From contig VSDK01009674.1 of assembly GCA_009767595.1 (NCBI GenBank), positions 250,325 through 314,324 of the forward strand: a stretch of 64,000 nt of DNA, given 5' to 3'. Shown one piece after another: positions 41,225-53,100 of this stretch. Source of the stretch: Symbiodinium kawagutii (lineage: Eukaryota > Sar > Dinophyceae > Suessiales > Symbiodiniaceae). Each line of letters begins with the position of its first letter. The stretch's first letter is position 1. The notes under the pieces were generated by a model, which was given only the letters and a program-made list of their open reading frames with translations, was not told the origin of the DNA and searched no databases. A program made the position numbers and the translations under genes.

Positions 41225-42354
41225 GATTTTATTTGTTGTTTCAAATGCTGTCCATCAAATTGTCGGCATCTGCATGATTTTGATTTTGTTCAGGCCGTGA
41301 AACAGGGGCTTTATCTACATAAATATGTTTGTCTTGTGGCATGTTCATTCTGTGGGACGTTAAAGGATGCAGTGTTTGAAGTTTGTCTTGGCCTTGTGAG
41401 GCTTACCGTGCTCCCCTTGGCTCATCATTGACATCCCGCACTGAATGGTTTCGCACTGAAAAAAATGTTTCATTGTTCTTGTGGATCGCATGTTTTCACC
41501 TCTCGTCCTTTCTTACCCACACTGAGTGGCACTTCTAATATTAGTACATGCCTGACTAGTACTGTTTGGGTGTTCATTTTCAGATCCAATGATAAATAAG
41601 ATTCAAAGATCCTTGGGGGTCGTAAGAGTGGGATTATTACATGTATCATCTAACAAATAAGTCGCATACAGGACAACTCAAAAGGACTACAAGCTTTCTA
41701 GTAAAATATGCGCATACAGATTGGCTCAACAGGGCACCATGACGTTAAGCATTGTGTATCCCATATCGTGAGTCGGGGTTTGAGAACATCATTGTTAGCT
41801 ATAATCCCCTGTTCATGTTGAACCATGAATTGTTACTGTCAACCATTTTCATATCATTAACATCTCTGAAACATACCTCATGTCGATTGGCCATGAACAC
41901 TACAGCCACTTTGGTTTATCTATGGCTAATGATTTGTGGCAATCAGTATCTTCTATTGACTCACATAACTTATGGTACATTGACTAATGTCAGCATGGTC
42001 ATCAAAATTAGTGGTATACACTAGTATAGTTTCATATAATCACCCGAATTCATGGTATATTAATGTATGTAACTAATTGTATACACCGCAATATTGTAAT
42101 ACGACACCATAATCTATACCAATGAATACCACTATCATCACTATATTGATACCACTACCATATAATTAATGCACACCATAACAATTGTTAATACACTGAT
42201 TTCCACAATGGTATACATTTTTTAACAGAAGGGGACACCCTCATACATAGTGCGTTTATCTACTTTTTTAGCACTACACAAAGGAGCAAATATACAAGAA
42301 ACCACACCAGAAATGCAGGAAACTACTTCAACTACGAATAACAAAGAACCCAGG
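41225..42354. other. No gene recognised
   Basis: AT-rich sequence. At 42030-42200 loosely repeated 'ataccactatcat' and 'atacaccata' phrases recur. Confidence 0.45.
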
Positions 42355-42357
42355 CTG

Positions 42358-42654
42358 TCAACGACCAACAAACAAAAAAACAAAACACAAGGTTCTAACA
42401 TGACAATTGCTTTTTGGATCCTTGGGGTCTGCAATCTTCGTTTTTTTGGTTGTTTTTTTTGTTTCTTGGTCTTGGATGTTGATATCGCACGTACCTCCTT
42501 CTGCATCTTCCTTTGTCTCTGCAATTATTTTTGCCAGCTCTGTATTTGCAAATTGACTTTCCCTTGTGCCTTCCTGCTTTGCTAGCCTGCTCTCTTGATG
42601 GCCAACCTCGAGGACGACCACTGCTTGGGTGATGCCATCCAAGCCACAGCGCAT
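42358..42654 (-). CDS. Minus-strand ORF, charged, coiled-coil-like
   Basis: Starts at ATG 42654: MRCGLDGITQAVVVLEVGHQ, then ESRLAKQEGTRESQFANTEL, then AKIIAETKEDAEGGTCDINI, then a Lys/Thr-rich stretch. The plus-strand reading is Phe/Cys/Leu-rich, as expected for antisense. It is intron-free over 297 bases, unlike most genes here. Part of a minus block extending to 44569. Confidence 0.45.
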   Translation of the reverse strand: MRCGLDGITQAVVVLEVGHQESRLAKQEGTRESQFANTELAKIIAETKEDAEGGTCDINIQDQETKKTTKKTKIADPKDPKSNCHVRTLCFVFLFVGR

Positions 42655-42829
42655 CTCACATTACGAGAAATCGCAGCCCATGTTCGCGCGGTTCCTCTCC
42701 CACAGGCAGCGTTGCACCTCTGATGTTGCCTTTGAGGGAGCTCCTTGCTAGAGGGGGCCTAATTGTAATACTAGTTTGCTTCAAATAGGCGTAGTATAAA
42801 AACAATTTGCCGTATGGATTTTTTTATGG

Positions 42830-42975
42830 GCGGCGTGCCGCAGGAGCATTGCGCTTGGGAAAGGCGCCGGGAAAACTACCAGCTGGTAGTCTCCCGGGCC
42901 TTTACGGAAGGGCGACTCAGAATGCCTGAGTGCATAGCCCTCGGGCTATGCGCAGAAATGTGTGCCTCGGCTGCG
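42830..42975. repeat. Cluster of adjacent palindromes
   Basis: Consecutive inverted repeats: GCGGC-gt-GCCGC near 42831; a long stem around 42865-42903 (ccggga..actaccag pairing with ctggtagt.tcccgg); CTCAG-aatgc-CTGAG; a perfect GCATAGCCC-tc-GGGCTATGC near 42931-42950; and CGCAG..CTGCG. No comparable density is seen elsewhere in the window. Confidence 0.8.
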
Positions 42976-42976
42976 C

Positions 42977-43387
42977 TTATTTTTTGGCGCATCTTTCATT
43001 TCGAGCACAAAAAGCTTTTTCAGTAGACATTTTCTCTTCATCACTTTTCTGTCGCAAAGCCAATTCAAGCATCATTCGCATATTCTTCAAACAATACTTC
43101 AATCCAAGCATCGGAGCCTGAATGCATCCAGTCCAGCCACCAGGCACTTCTGCGATGTCATTTTTGACGTTGACCCAAACATAGTCAGCGTTGACAATCT
43201 CAAGGCCATCGTGCATGACCAAGCTTGGCGTGATCTCCCTCGTGTTCTGAAACTGGCCCAGCGACCCCCTTTTGACTACGTCAGTCAAAGCTTCCTTCTG
43301 GAGGAGACCGATGGCAAACTCTGCGCGGTCAAGCACTTCTATATTCCCAGCGACTCGTCGCATGCACTGGTTATGAAGTTGCTTGGG
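42977..43387 (-). CDS. Minus-strand ORF, product unknown
   Basis: Open from a TAG at 43388 to the stop at 42977: MRRVAGNIEVLDRAEFAIGL, then LQKEALTDVVKRGSLGQFQN, then TREITPSLVMHDGLEIVNAD, then YVWVNVKNDIAEVPGGWTGC and a Lys/Glu-rich tail. The plus strand is open for 172 codons, but its N-terminal third is Phe/Ser/His-rich. I prefer minus. Long and intron-free, so it could be a retrocopy. Confidence 0.45.
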   Translation of the reverse strand, partial: PKQLHNQCMRRVAGNIEVLDRAEFAIGLLQKEALTDVVKRGSLGQFQNTREITPSLVMHDGLEIVNADYVWVNVKNDIAEVPGGWTGCIQAPMLGLKYCLKNMRMMLELALRQKSDEEKMSTEKAFCARNERCAKK

Positions 43388-43792
43388 CTAGTTTCAACAA
43401 GCGAGAAGCACGCAGAGGACTACAGCTACAGTGCAAGCTGGAGCAGATCGGCAGGCGCCAGTTTCGACGCTTTTCTTTGAGTTTGCCGAGGAACGCAAGG
43501 TCATTGCAGGACCTGCCACAGCAAACATTTGGGTTGCGATTTGTAGTGTGTTACTGTGTTTGTGGGCTTTGACCAAATCAAACCATGAGAGCCTGATGCT
43601 CCATGCATAACGGCACTCAAGTATTGTGGCGCTTCCAAGTTTGCGCCTTTCTTTTCTTAATTGCGCCCCAAATATTTCAACACGGTCAACACCATGGCCG
43701 ATTTTTTGAACAGATCTATGTTTTTTGATGAAAGCCTTTGTCGGAAGAATTCAATTTTCACCGGTTGATTTTTTTGAGGGGATAAGTTTTGC

Positions 43793-44062
43793 TCACAGAT
43801 CTTGATGCTTTTCCAGTATCAACGTTTGCGCGAAAAGTTTTTTAGCATTGCCCATTGAAATCTTTTTTTGAAGGGTTAGGTGTGGGTTGGAAATTTGAAC
43901 TATGTGACCCTTCCAACCTGGCCCGTGGCCAAAGAGAACCCCAAACATATTCATCATGTCAATTGTTTCCGGTGGCACTTGTCCAACGCCATTTTCAACG
44001 GCATGTTTTGCTGGGTAACTTGAAGAATCACAAGACCGTGTCAACTGGCGCTTTGTTCACCC
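43793..44062 (-). CDS. Minus-strand ORF, probably part of a decayed gene
   Basis: Reads AKHAVENGVGQVPPETIDMM, then NMFGVLFGHGPGWKGHIVQI, then SNPHLTLQKKISMGNAKKLF to a TGA at 43793. Upstream the coding sense moves to another frame (44041-44274), consistent with a frameshift or an intron. Confidence 0.42.
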
Positions 44063-44274
44063 CCATTTTGAAAAACACGTGCTGCTCGCCAAGCAGAATC
44101 CCACGCAAGTGATAAATTAAATAAAAGAAAGCACAGTCTTAGACAACCCCTTGTAATTTCAGCGACCGCGCTCCTTTCGCAATGTTTGCGGGCAAACTCT
44201 TTGTCAGAGGAGCTGCTGGGGGGGCAGGGCGAAAAAATGACGAAACTCATGGTTGAGTTTTCCAGCGTTTTCAC
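44041..44274 (-). CDS. Minus-strand ORF, possible frame-shifted 5' part
   Basis: Reads MSFVIFSPCPPSSSSDKEFA, then RKHCERSAVAEITRGCLR. It overlaps the next frame at 44041-44062. It follows the KxLE-containing repeat at 44262-44390. Confidence 0.35.
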   Translation of the reverse strand: MKTLENSTMSFVIFSPCPPSSSSDKEFARKHCERSAVAEITRGCLRLCFLLFNLSLAWDSAWRAARVFQNGGEQSAS

Positions 44275-44390
44275 TCTCGTGACTTTAGCTTTCCAATGCT
44301 TTCGCTCTGGGGATTTTAGATTTCCAAATCTCGTGACTTTTGTTCTCCAATGCTTTCATTCTCGTGACTTTACCTTTCGAATGCCATCTT
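44262..44390. repeat. Tandem repeat, about 29-bp unit
   Basis: Phrases 'ctcgtgacttt' and 'tttccaatgctttc' alternate at 28-29 base spacing, about four copies. On the minus strand the copies encode KVTRMKALEN, KIPRAKALES and KVTRVKTLEN, the last in a shifted frame. Confidence 0.75.
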
Positions 44391-44569
44391 TTCTCAATGT
44401 TCGTAACACGGAACTTTCGCTTGAAACTTCCTTTGATGACGCGACTGCAGGGCTCAGTCATTTTTGAATCTGTTGTGTATGCGTTGTCCATGCTGATGTG
44501 GAGTGGAGTGATGTTCTTACAGCATTGCGCCGCTGTTCTTAGGAAGACCATGCGGGTCAGTCGCCTCAT
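44285..44569 (-). CDS. Minus-strand ORF, basic
   Basis: Reads MVFLRTAAQCCKNITPLHIS, then MDNAYTTDSKMTEPCSRVIK, then GSFKRKFRVTNIEKRWHSKG and the KALE repeats, stopping at TAA inside the repeat array. A plus frame is open too. Confidence 0.35.
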   Translation of the reverse strand: MRRLTRMVFLRTAAQCCKNITPLHISMDNAYTTDSKMTEPCSRVIKGSFKRKFRVTNIEKRWHSKGKVTRMKALENKSHEIWKSKIPRAKALES

Positions 44570-44823
44570 GGGTCATTTCTGGGAACAAACATTTTGACCA
44601 TACACCATGCGAATAGTCATTTTTTTACATATATATCTGTATATATTTTTCTTCTATCTATATTTATTCAATTCATGCATGAGTCTATTTATATATAATG
44701 GACTATATTATTGATTTTTGCGAATCAATGTTCAACAAGTATACTGAGTGACACCAGAATTTAAATTACAACCCCCTATGCCATCACTGTATTGGCGATC
44801 TCTCCTTGTGGCCGCACCTTGAG

Positions 44824-44887
44824 GGAGCGCGTTGGATGGCGTCAGCGTACGAGCCGCGGCTTGGCCCAAGTGGTGTCACAGATGCAG
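44824..44887 (+). CDS. Short exon with GTATGT donor
   Basis: The acceptor is GCCGCACCTTGAG|G and the donor is GTATGT at 44888. All three frames are open. The best are ARWMASAYEPRLGPSGVTDA and ERVGWRQRTSRGLAQVVSQM. GC-rich island in AT-rich flanks. Confidence 0.48.
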
Positions 44888-45364
44888 GTATGTGACACCG
44901 GTGAGTTTTGCATGTGTAGTCAATATAGCCACACATGGTTTTTAATTACATTGCGCGCATGGAGTTTTTTGGCAGTAGTTTGTGAATGTCGTTTTTTTGC
45001 CTTTCGATGTACACTATTAGGTACATGTATTGAGTACAAAACACATCCAGCATACAAAGCTGTTAGAAGAAACGTGAACGATTGAGGGAGGGTAAATGGG
45101 GGTCCATGTTTGTTGTAAACTATTTTTGTTCCATGGGTTTAGGAATTTTGTCTACAAAATTTGCGGCATTCTGATGATTCAGGCGCGGGATTTTTTTAAC
45201 ATTGCTAAATGCGTGCTCAAGATCCTACATATACATGATTTTTTCACTATCTTGAGGCGACTGGAATTTCATTTAGTTCCAATACTACTGTATTGCAGTA
45301 TGTGTGTTTTTTTCCAACTCAACTTCGGCAATGGATTGCGTTTGGACTCGAACTTGGTTATTTA

Positions 45365-45590
45365 ATGAATTGGTCATTACCTGATTATTTAATGAATTAC
45401 CTGATTATTTAATGAATTGGTCAGTTGTTTGGTTGGTTCGTCACGTAGATAGTTGGTTATCGTACATTGGTTAGTTAGCTAACTAGTTACTTGGCTACCT
45501 ATTTGTTTAGTCAGTCGGATATACTTATTTAGTTTGTTACTTAGTTAGTTTGTTAGCTATGGAGTCAGTTATTTACTTGGTTGGTTCGTT
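45365..45590. repeat. Simple-pattern region (TTAGTTGG / ATTTAATGAATT)
   Basis: Three copies of 'tgattatttaatgaatt' (45365-45418), then degenerate TTAGT/TTGGT units. Intron-like. Confidence 0.7.
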
Positions 45591-45640
45591 GCATCATTTC
45601 CCTTCAAGGTTGCAACATCCGCAAAGTAAGTTCCTTACAG

Positions 45641-45795
45641 ATTTCCATGAACCCCAGATGGTGTACCAACGGCTTTTGCCCGTGCTTGGCCCCGTCTCCC
45701 GAGGTACACCTGCACACCAATCCTTCCCCATTTCGCCGCTGAAGTTGGGATCTCAGTTTGACCCCGCTGGAGCACTGCGGCAACTGGCAGTGTGA
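45641..45795 (+). CDS. Exon candidate, possibly terminal
   Basis: The acceptor is AAGTTCCTTACAG|. The frame reads FHEPQMVYQRLLPVLGPVSR, then GTPAHQSFPISPLKLGSQFD, then PAGALRQLAV and a TGA. A GTACAC donor at 45704 offers a shorter version. Product unknown. Confidence 0.5.
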
Positions 45796-46281
45796 TTTCT
45801 GGGATGTTCGGGGAGAGAGTCTTGGGATGTTTGGGATTTTTGGCATGTGTTTAAGATTTTGGGATGTGTTTAGAATGTTTCTGGATCCAATATTTGGAAG
45901 CAAGTAGCAACTCAAGCGGCAAGTGTCACCGGGTGAGACGGTGCAAACAGCATACAGATGTATAGAGCTGATTTGTGTTCATGGATTGGGAAACATACGT
46001 AGCAATTTTTCATATTTATGAGTTATGATTTTTTTTTGGGGGGGAGTTGGTTTCAAATAAATAACTATAGGTTGGTGTAGGTCGAATTATTTTTCCTGAT
46101 AGTGTAGAAGAGGTGACTGCGAGTTGTCCTAGTCTCAGCAGATAGAATGGTTTCCACCCCGTTTGTCGTGCCATATCTACATTTTGTCATGATGATGGTG
46201 CGCATGGTACCCCGAGTCGAGTTCACAATGACCATGTTGAACAGGCACAACACTCATGTTGGGAATACCTTTTGGTTTCAG

Positions 46282-46331
46282 CATCCCGAGTGCCAAAGGC
46301 AAACATGTCATTTCCGTTGGGAATCATACAG
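46282..46331 (+). CDS. Short internal exon candidate
   Basis: The acceptor is ACCTTTTGGTTTCAG| and the donor is GTGTGA at 46332. The frame reads IPSAKGKHVISVGNHT, or HPECQRQTCHFRWESYR in another frame. Good sites, frame uncertain. An upstream exon candidate at 46144-46205 (MVSTPFVVPYLHFVMMMVRM) is weaker. Confidence 0.5.
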
Positions 46332-47053
46332 GTGTGATGCTTTGGGGCCAGATTTGGCACCTTCATTTCCATAAATTTCCATGTATGTCTATACTTGAAT
46401 TAGGTATTGAGGTAAGATCGGTTCTGAACCGGTTGAATCACTCAATGAGCGTGAAAACCATCATTTTGCTGTGATGCGACATGGTGTCGAAGTTATTTTT
46501 TCAAGTGGTTGGTGTGTGTGGGAAGGGTTGGATGTTGTCCAGTCGCAGTCACTCTCAGCTTCTAAGGGCGCGCAACAATACTTGTGCTTTGAATCAAACC
46601 ACCATCAGATCAAAGTTCTTAAACAGTGATCATGCCCCCCTACAAACTGATATGTTTTCAGAATGATAGCAACAATACTATACTGGCTAAAAATGGTGAA
46701 CGGTTGATAGCATCAGGGTTGATATAAACCGTGTACAAGGTGATTTTTAGTCATCATATTATCAACCATTGACCAATACTGCATGGGTATTTCTCAAAAA
46801 AGGGGGGACCGCCAAATCATCAACTTAATCATTTTTGACAATAAACCCACCATCTTTTGGGGTACCATATTATCAGCCACTAACATCCATTAACCGACAT
46901 AAAATGATATAGTTTCATGGTCATGAACCCATATAGAATGGTAATATTGGGTCATAACACGATATAGTTTCATGGTAAACAACCCAGACAATGGAGATAT
47001 TCGGGATTTATGTTCATAAAATAGTTTCACACAACTCAGGTGTTTTCTTCGCC

Positions 47054-47166
47054 ATGGCAGCTGGTTTCGTCGATTTTTCAGCTCTTTTGGCGCCATGGCA
47101 TCGCGATGAGGTGCGTGGCTTCTCATTGGCGGGGGCCGAGCCACTGGGCCCGGGGGTGGTCGGCGG
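47054..47166 (+). CDS. Dioxygenase exon 1 (N-terminus, proposed)
   Basis: ATG 47054 in GCCATGGCA context, after an AG|G at 47039. It reads MAAGFVDFSALLAPWHRDEV, then RGFSLAGAEPLGPGVVGG, with a GTGTTC donor ending in phase 2. PLGPGVVGG resembles the PLGxxIGAxISG start of TauD proteins, but the usual GxDL stretch is missing, so a small exon may be absent. The frame is open to 47209. Confidence 0.5.
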
Positions 47167-50100
47167 GTGTTCTGCTATGGAAAGCAGTAGGTTGACTCAG
47201 CGGAAATGAATAGAAATTGATAGACCTTGATACATCTTACATGACCTTTATTCATGTTTATTCATACATTTTTGTGCTGTAAGTTAGATAGAAATGTATG
47301 TTTAGTCATCTTTATGTTGTTTGTAAAGTCGATAATGATAGCGCGGATAATAGAAATGGACTAGCTCGACTTTTAATGCAACAGAATCAAAGTGTATGGA
47401 ACTTTTTCACATGCTTCTGCCAGATGAATGACAAGGCCACGCCGAGATCTAGCTAACATTTGGCGTTTTGTTTCGTGGTTTGATGGATCGTTCAAGTTCC
47501 AACTTAAAAACTGGTGAGTAGTATGGCACTGCTCAAGTCTTGCGGCTTGAGCTCAAGCTTGAACTCAACAAGGATCAAAGATGACATGAAGAAGTACCGC
47601 GTTCTGGTCTTCAAAGATCAAGGCAGACTAAGTGGCGAGCGACAGGCGCCTCACAATGCTGCATGATGTCCGGCAAGGCTTCTGATAGCTGTGGAGCAAT
47701 GCAGATCAAAAGAAGCCTTGGGCCAGTTGAGATTATGCCAGGTTTTGATGCTACATTGCCAGATCATCACGGGGGGTGTTGCGATGCCAAGCTGTTTAGT
47801 TTGTTTGCTTAAACGCCTTGCTGACCAGGTTCAGATCTCCCGCCAATTGGGAACGGCCGCTCGGATTGAGAAAGACCTGATGAATGGCATTGTTTAATTC
47901 TAAGAATCCTTGGAATGACTGCAACTGACTGTTTGGTGGTGTGGTAAGTTGATCAGATTCTTGCAAACTGTTTGCTGGGCTAATTGATTTTTGGTTGCAG
48001 CTGCTAAGGCCCAATCTCGAATTGTTTCAATGACTTGAGAGGGTGCCATCCAAATCGCTACACTTTTTTTTTGGCAACATCCACCTTTTCATTGTGGGTG
48101 GCACTTTCAACTTGATGCAGTGACAAAGCTCCAACCATTTGGACGTCAGTGAAGCTCCCAAGAAAGCATCTAGCTTTAGGCTAAAGCATAGGTGACCATT
48201 GTACCAGCTGTGCCCAGATCGAAAGCACCTTCTACAAGCATCCAAAAAGTGGTTGCCTCAGAGTGTAGGGCTATGGTGGGGCGTTTGAATATGGCTGATC
48301 CAAGGTCCCGACACTGATCGTGATATTCTCAATAGGGGCTTCAAGAATAGTTTTGAGGTCCGACATTTCTGGACAAACTGCTGGCAACAGCGTCTGTGTA
48401 GCAGGACTTCAGCATTCATGTGGAAGGAAATATGGCTGCGAGTCAAAATGTAAAGCCACGATCCATACCCTGAACCCACAAGCGATCCATACCCCTGATC
48501 CATACCAAAACGCAGGCGATCCAGACCGATCCATACGTATGGATCACCGCGGGCCGATCCAAACCCGAATTTTGACGCAACCCCATATGGGCCCTCAACA
48601 TGATGGAGCGCCCACTCGAGCTTTTGCTGGGTTGGGATATATCGTCCTGTAACTGTTGGCCTACGCAATATAACACTGAGAAAATATGCAGAAAAGACCA
48701 ACGGATGAAGGAATTGTGGAGTTCCATGATGGGAGACTGGTATGGTTCTGGTTTTGATTCACCTTTCAAGGTTCTGCACGAAGACAGGGATGTCCTTTTG
48801 ATTTTGGTGGTTGGTTTTGCATCTATGATGGTTAAGATGACCTCAATAATGTGTGTGTGTATACTGTGCCTTAATCATATGTGCTGAGAACTTCTTGAAT
48901 GTGTCCGGGCAATAAGACATGTTTCAGTCTTTGCTCATTACAAGCCGTGCCTTTTGGAGGGTAAAGCTCGAGTCCCTACTCATGCCACGCTTTGCAAAGT
49001 GCAAGAAGAGAGATTGACGAAGCCTGCACAATCTTTAAAGAATGGTGTCACGTTGGTGTCAGACCGAGCTAGCTCTGCAGCAAGATTTGATGGTGTCATT
49101 CCTAGTGGTTGGATTTGGTCATCAGTCGATCTTGGTCCCCTTAAGGTTGCCCAAAGATCTGAAGCACCAGGTTGCCGACAGTCTCAAATAGAATGGTCAG
49201 CATTCAGACACTGCTGTAGAGCGGAGTTTGACGATCATCAAGCTTATCCATGATGATTGACCATGCTGGTTCATCCTTGTTTGGTCAATTACGCTAGCAA
49301 ACAATGATTCATACTGGTTGTTACCAGCGCACACTGGTTGATAGTGGCCCCTTGCTAACAAGTAATTTGCTTGTTGATTAAAAGGCTTTTCGATCCCAAA
49401 CCAAATAATGGTTTTTTCACAACAGCAATGGTTAACTCGTCAATCCCAATAATAGCCATCATCAATAATGCTCACTAGGTTGCTTCCCGATTGATAATGG
49501 CATCAATTAATCTCAATCATTTGGCTCGTTTGCCCACTAGAAATCAGCCTGTTAGCTCATTTGCCTATGATAAATCCCAATAAAATGGTTGATCCCAAGC
49601 CTCATTTCGCTACGCTACTAATCACAGCGCCGCTTGGGCACCTCATCGTTTGGCTGCGTCAGGTCCGCACCCCGATATCTTTCGAGTGTCCAATGATGCC
49701 ACTTGGGTGCAGCTTGCTGGGTGTCGTGCTGGGCTTTTTTTACACGTTTTTGAATATGTTTTTGAATATTTGTTGAATATGAACCAATGTTTGTTGACTG
49801 ACACATATGGATTCATGTTGGATATCAGAATCAGAAGCCTCTTCTGATACCATTTGAAGTTGCCAAAGCATTTAACAATATGTCACACATTCAATTGCAC
49901 AAAAACAGTCACACAGAAAATTCACTGCATATACTCAAATTATCTTCCCCTTCGCTATCTCAATGAGTTTGAGGAATGTACCTTACTCCTAGGCTTTGTC
50001 AGGATTTCGTAATTTCGTAACTGCACTCGGCCAACTGCCCCATGGGTCACAGAAGCCTCTAATGAGCATGCGCTGCCCCGAGGAAACTCAAGGATGCGTG

Positions 50101-53100
50101 GGTGTGGGGTGTGGAAGCTCGGGCGACAACACGCATTGCAACGTAGCATTGGCAAAGTAGTGAGGATTGTTTCAGAGATGAAAACTGTGTGTATATATTT
50201 GGCAAAGTTACCAGGATGGTTCAGTGGAGTCATGTTTCACCCCAAATTGACATGTGTTTTGAGTAGTTGTGTTTACTTTTGTTTCCTCTAATAGATTACT
50301 GACATGTATCGACATGTATTATACTATTTATCCAAAAGAAACATGTGCATGTTGAACTCATTGTTTGGCAGGGACTTGCGCTATCGCGACTTCCTTTCAT
50401 CAGTGAAGTACTCTGCGTGGAATGTAGGAATGATGCTAGTAATTATCATGATTGGGTCTTGAGGTTCAATTGATTCAATATGATTCAGTAAAGCAACAAC
50501 TCCAATCAAGAGCATGGTCACCCACCTTATAGACACCACAATGGCTGCTTGTTGTTACTGCGGGTTTCTAGATATTCTCCGAACAAAAAAAACACGCCAA
50601 AATCTCGAGTTTCAAGAATATCAAAGTCAGGTTGAGCCAGAGATGGTTTCCAAGATATTCCATGATCAGTACACCTAAGAATGATTTGAGAGCTCATTGA
50701 TTCCTGCGATCCATGACATGAAGATGGGGTCACCACGGCAAAGAGTCACTCGAACCTACAATAGCTAAGTGTGATGAGCTGTGGGTGCATCAAAGCATAT
50801 CAACTGTTGCACTTCCTCAGGGGGATTCCCCCCCAACTCCCATCACGATCATCGAGATGTTGGTCATGATCTCCCCCATTTTGTAAGTCATTAGTGTCGT
50901 CCTTATACAACTTATCCTCAGCTTCGTTTTCACCACCCGGGTCCGCCGACGAGGCGCACGGGCTGGCACATCGACGGAACCTTCCAAGCGAGGCGCGTGC
51001 AAGCTCCAGCAAGAGAAATTTCTTATTTGGCTGGTAGTTTCTACTGTATTTGTTTGGATTTTCCCTCAAATTCAATGAGACTAAATGGTTGGTTGGTTGG
51101 AAATTTATTATCAAATGGTTGGTTGATGTTGGTTGACATTGGTTGACTAGCATTTTTCATGAGGTTGAAACCACCAAGCAGAACGTCATTTGGTTGGTGG
51201 TTTCCCAAATCGTGACCAGCATCTTTCTGGGATGGGGCACCACCAACCAGTGAGTTTTGAGGCGCTTTGAATCAAACAAAAATCCGTGCGGTTCTGCAGG
51301 CAGTCAACCAAACAAACAGAAAAACAGCATCAAGATTCGCATCAAGCTGTACAATTTAAAACGAGGTCACCCGACCTCACTTGAAATTAACGACCTAGCC
51401 TTCAGAAATTAAATTCAACTAAGCATATCATATACGCATTTCCATATACACATACCAACAGAGACATATGACGGCTTCTGTTTGCATAGGAACACAGAGG
51501 TAGGGTCACATACAGACTATATATTGAACATTTGTTTGTTTGATATATATATATCTATATATATATATATTTCGTTCTTGATACTTAGATATATGATGAT
51601 ATATGTATTCATATTTAGTTTTGTAAAAAATGTAGTTTTAATATTGCCGATTTGTATATATATATATATATACAATGTAGATATGTAACGCGTTTTGTGC
51701 CAATGCAAGTGTATTTATGAGATGGATAAATAAATACATGGATCGAAAGATGGCTAGAAAAAAATGCGTCTTCTGTGGGTAGTTATTGTTTTGCATATGG
51801 CCGCTCCGGGGTTGACAGGGAGGAGGGGTGAATTGAACCCTCACGGGCTGACCGACGGGGAGGTTGAGAGGCGTGCCGAAAAAAAAATTGAACGGGAAAG
51901 GGGGGGCGGGAAGGCATGGGAAGAACAGGGGTACCGGCAGCTTTTTTCGAAAAACAGGCACGCTTTGCATTGAGGCAGGCGGCGGCAAACTTTGCATTGA
52001 GAGGCAGGCGGCGGCAAAAATCTTCCTACGGCACCGCCGTAGGAAAAACCATTTTCGGCGCAGTTGGGGCATTTGGTTGGCCAAAACTTGCTTTCCCGGG
52101 CTCCGTAAAGATTTTTGCGCTAGCAAAACCGTGCTGCAGGCAAGTTTGGCAGTAGGAGTTTGGCCGCGGAAGCTCCCAATAGCACTGTCGGCAGTGCTGG
52201 TATTTGGGTCGCTTGACTGCGTGGGGTGGGGCAGTAATTGGTGGCAAAAACTTTCCTACAGCATCGCGTTAGGAAAAACTGTTTTCGACGCGGTTGGGGG
52301 TTCTGGAGGGGTGAAACTTAGGTTCCGGGGTTCCGTAAGAATCTTTTTGCTGGCAAAACCTTATTTTCGACAAGTTTGGCAGTTGCAGGTGGGATGTGCA
52401 GGGTGTATGTGTAGGGGGGTTAAAACTGAGTGATTTGGTACAGCTATTGATCAAAAAGCTCCGGATTACTTGAACGTTTCGTGGAGGATGCCTACGCCAG
52501 CTTCACACCAGCAACCCTCTCGACCCCCAAATATTTTCGTAATTTCCAACGACCTCATTAATTTCAGTTTTTGAATTACCAAATTAAAGGACGACCCGCA
52601 AAATATTTTAATTTGCCCAGATCAAGCAAACAAAGCAAACAGGGAACAGCATTAAGCTTAAGCCATTAGCATTGGTTAATGTATACATGACATGATCAGA
52701 CTTGTTTACCCCATCGCTCATTGATTCTCCTTGGTTGTTGGTAGCATCGTCAGACATCGATTTGGTGTTGCGCTCAAATATGCATGTCCATAGTTGGATA
52801 GTTGGCACAATGTTTAGCGGACAAAGTGTTGGTCTCGTTCACTCGTTCACTGCTAATTTGGTGTTCATTGGTTTGTCCTTCAAACATATTTGACTGATAT
52901 GAATTTGTGTTCAGCAGAGACCACCCAGGTAATCAGCATCATCGACATCAATCAACTGAACCAACATTGCGATCAAGCTGCACTGGTTGACCGTGGATGA
53001 CTTGACGATGAAAATTCCAACCTTCACCAGCGAATTTCGCCATTTCTTTGATGCTAGGTGTCTGACATGGCTCGCATGTCTGATCTCCAAACTTGATGCA

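Noticed and set aside
48258..49253. ORFs of 99-147 codons on both strands
   Set aside because: They fall inside intron 4 of the dioxygenase gene and show how easily introns here look coding.
51638..52433. ORFs up to 189 codons
   Set aside because: They run through a duplicated hairpin-bearing repeat within intron 7 of the dioxygenase gene.
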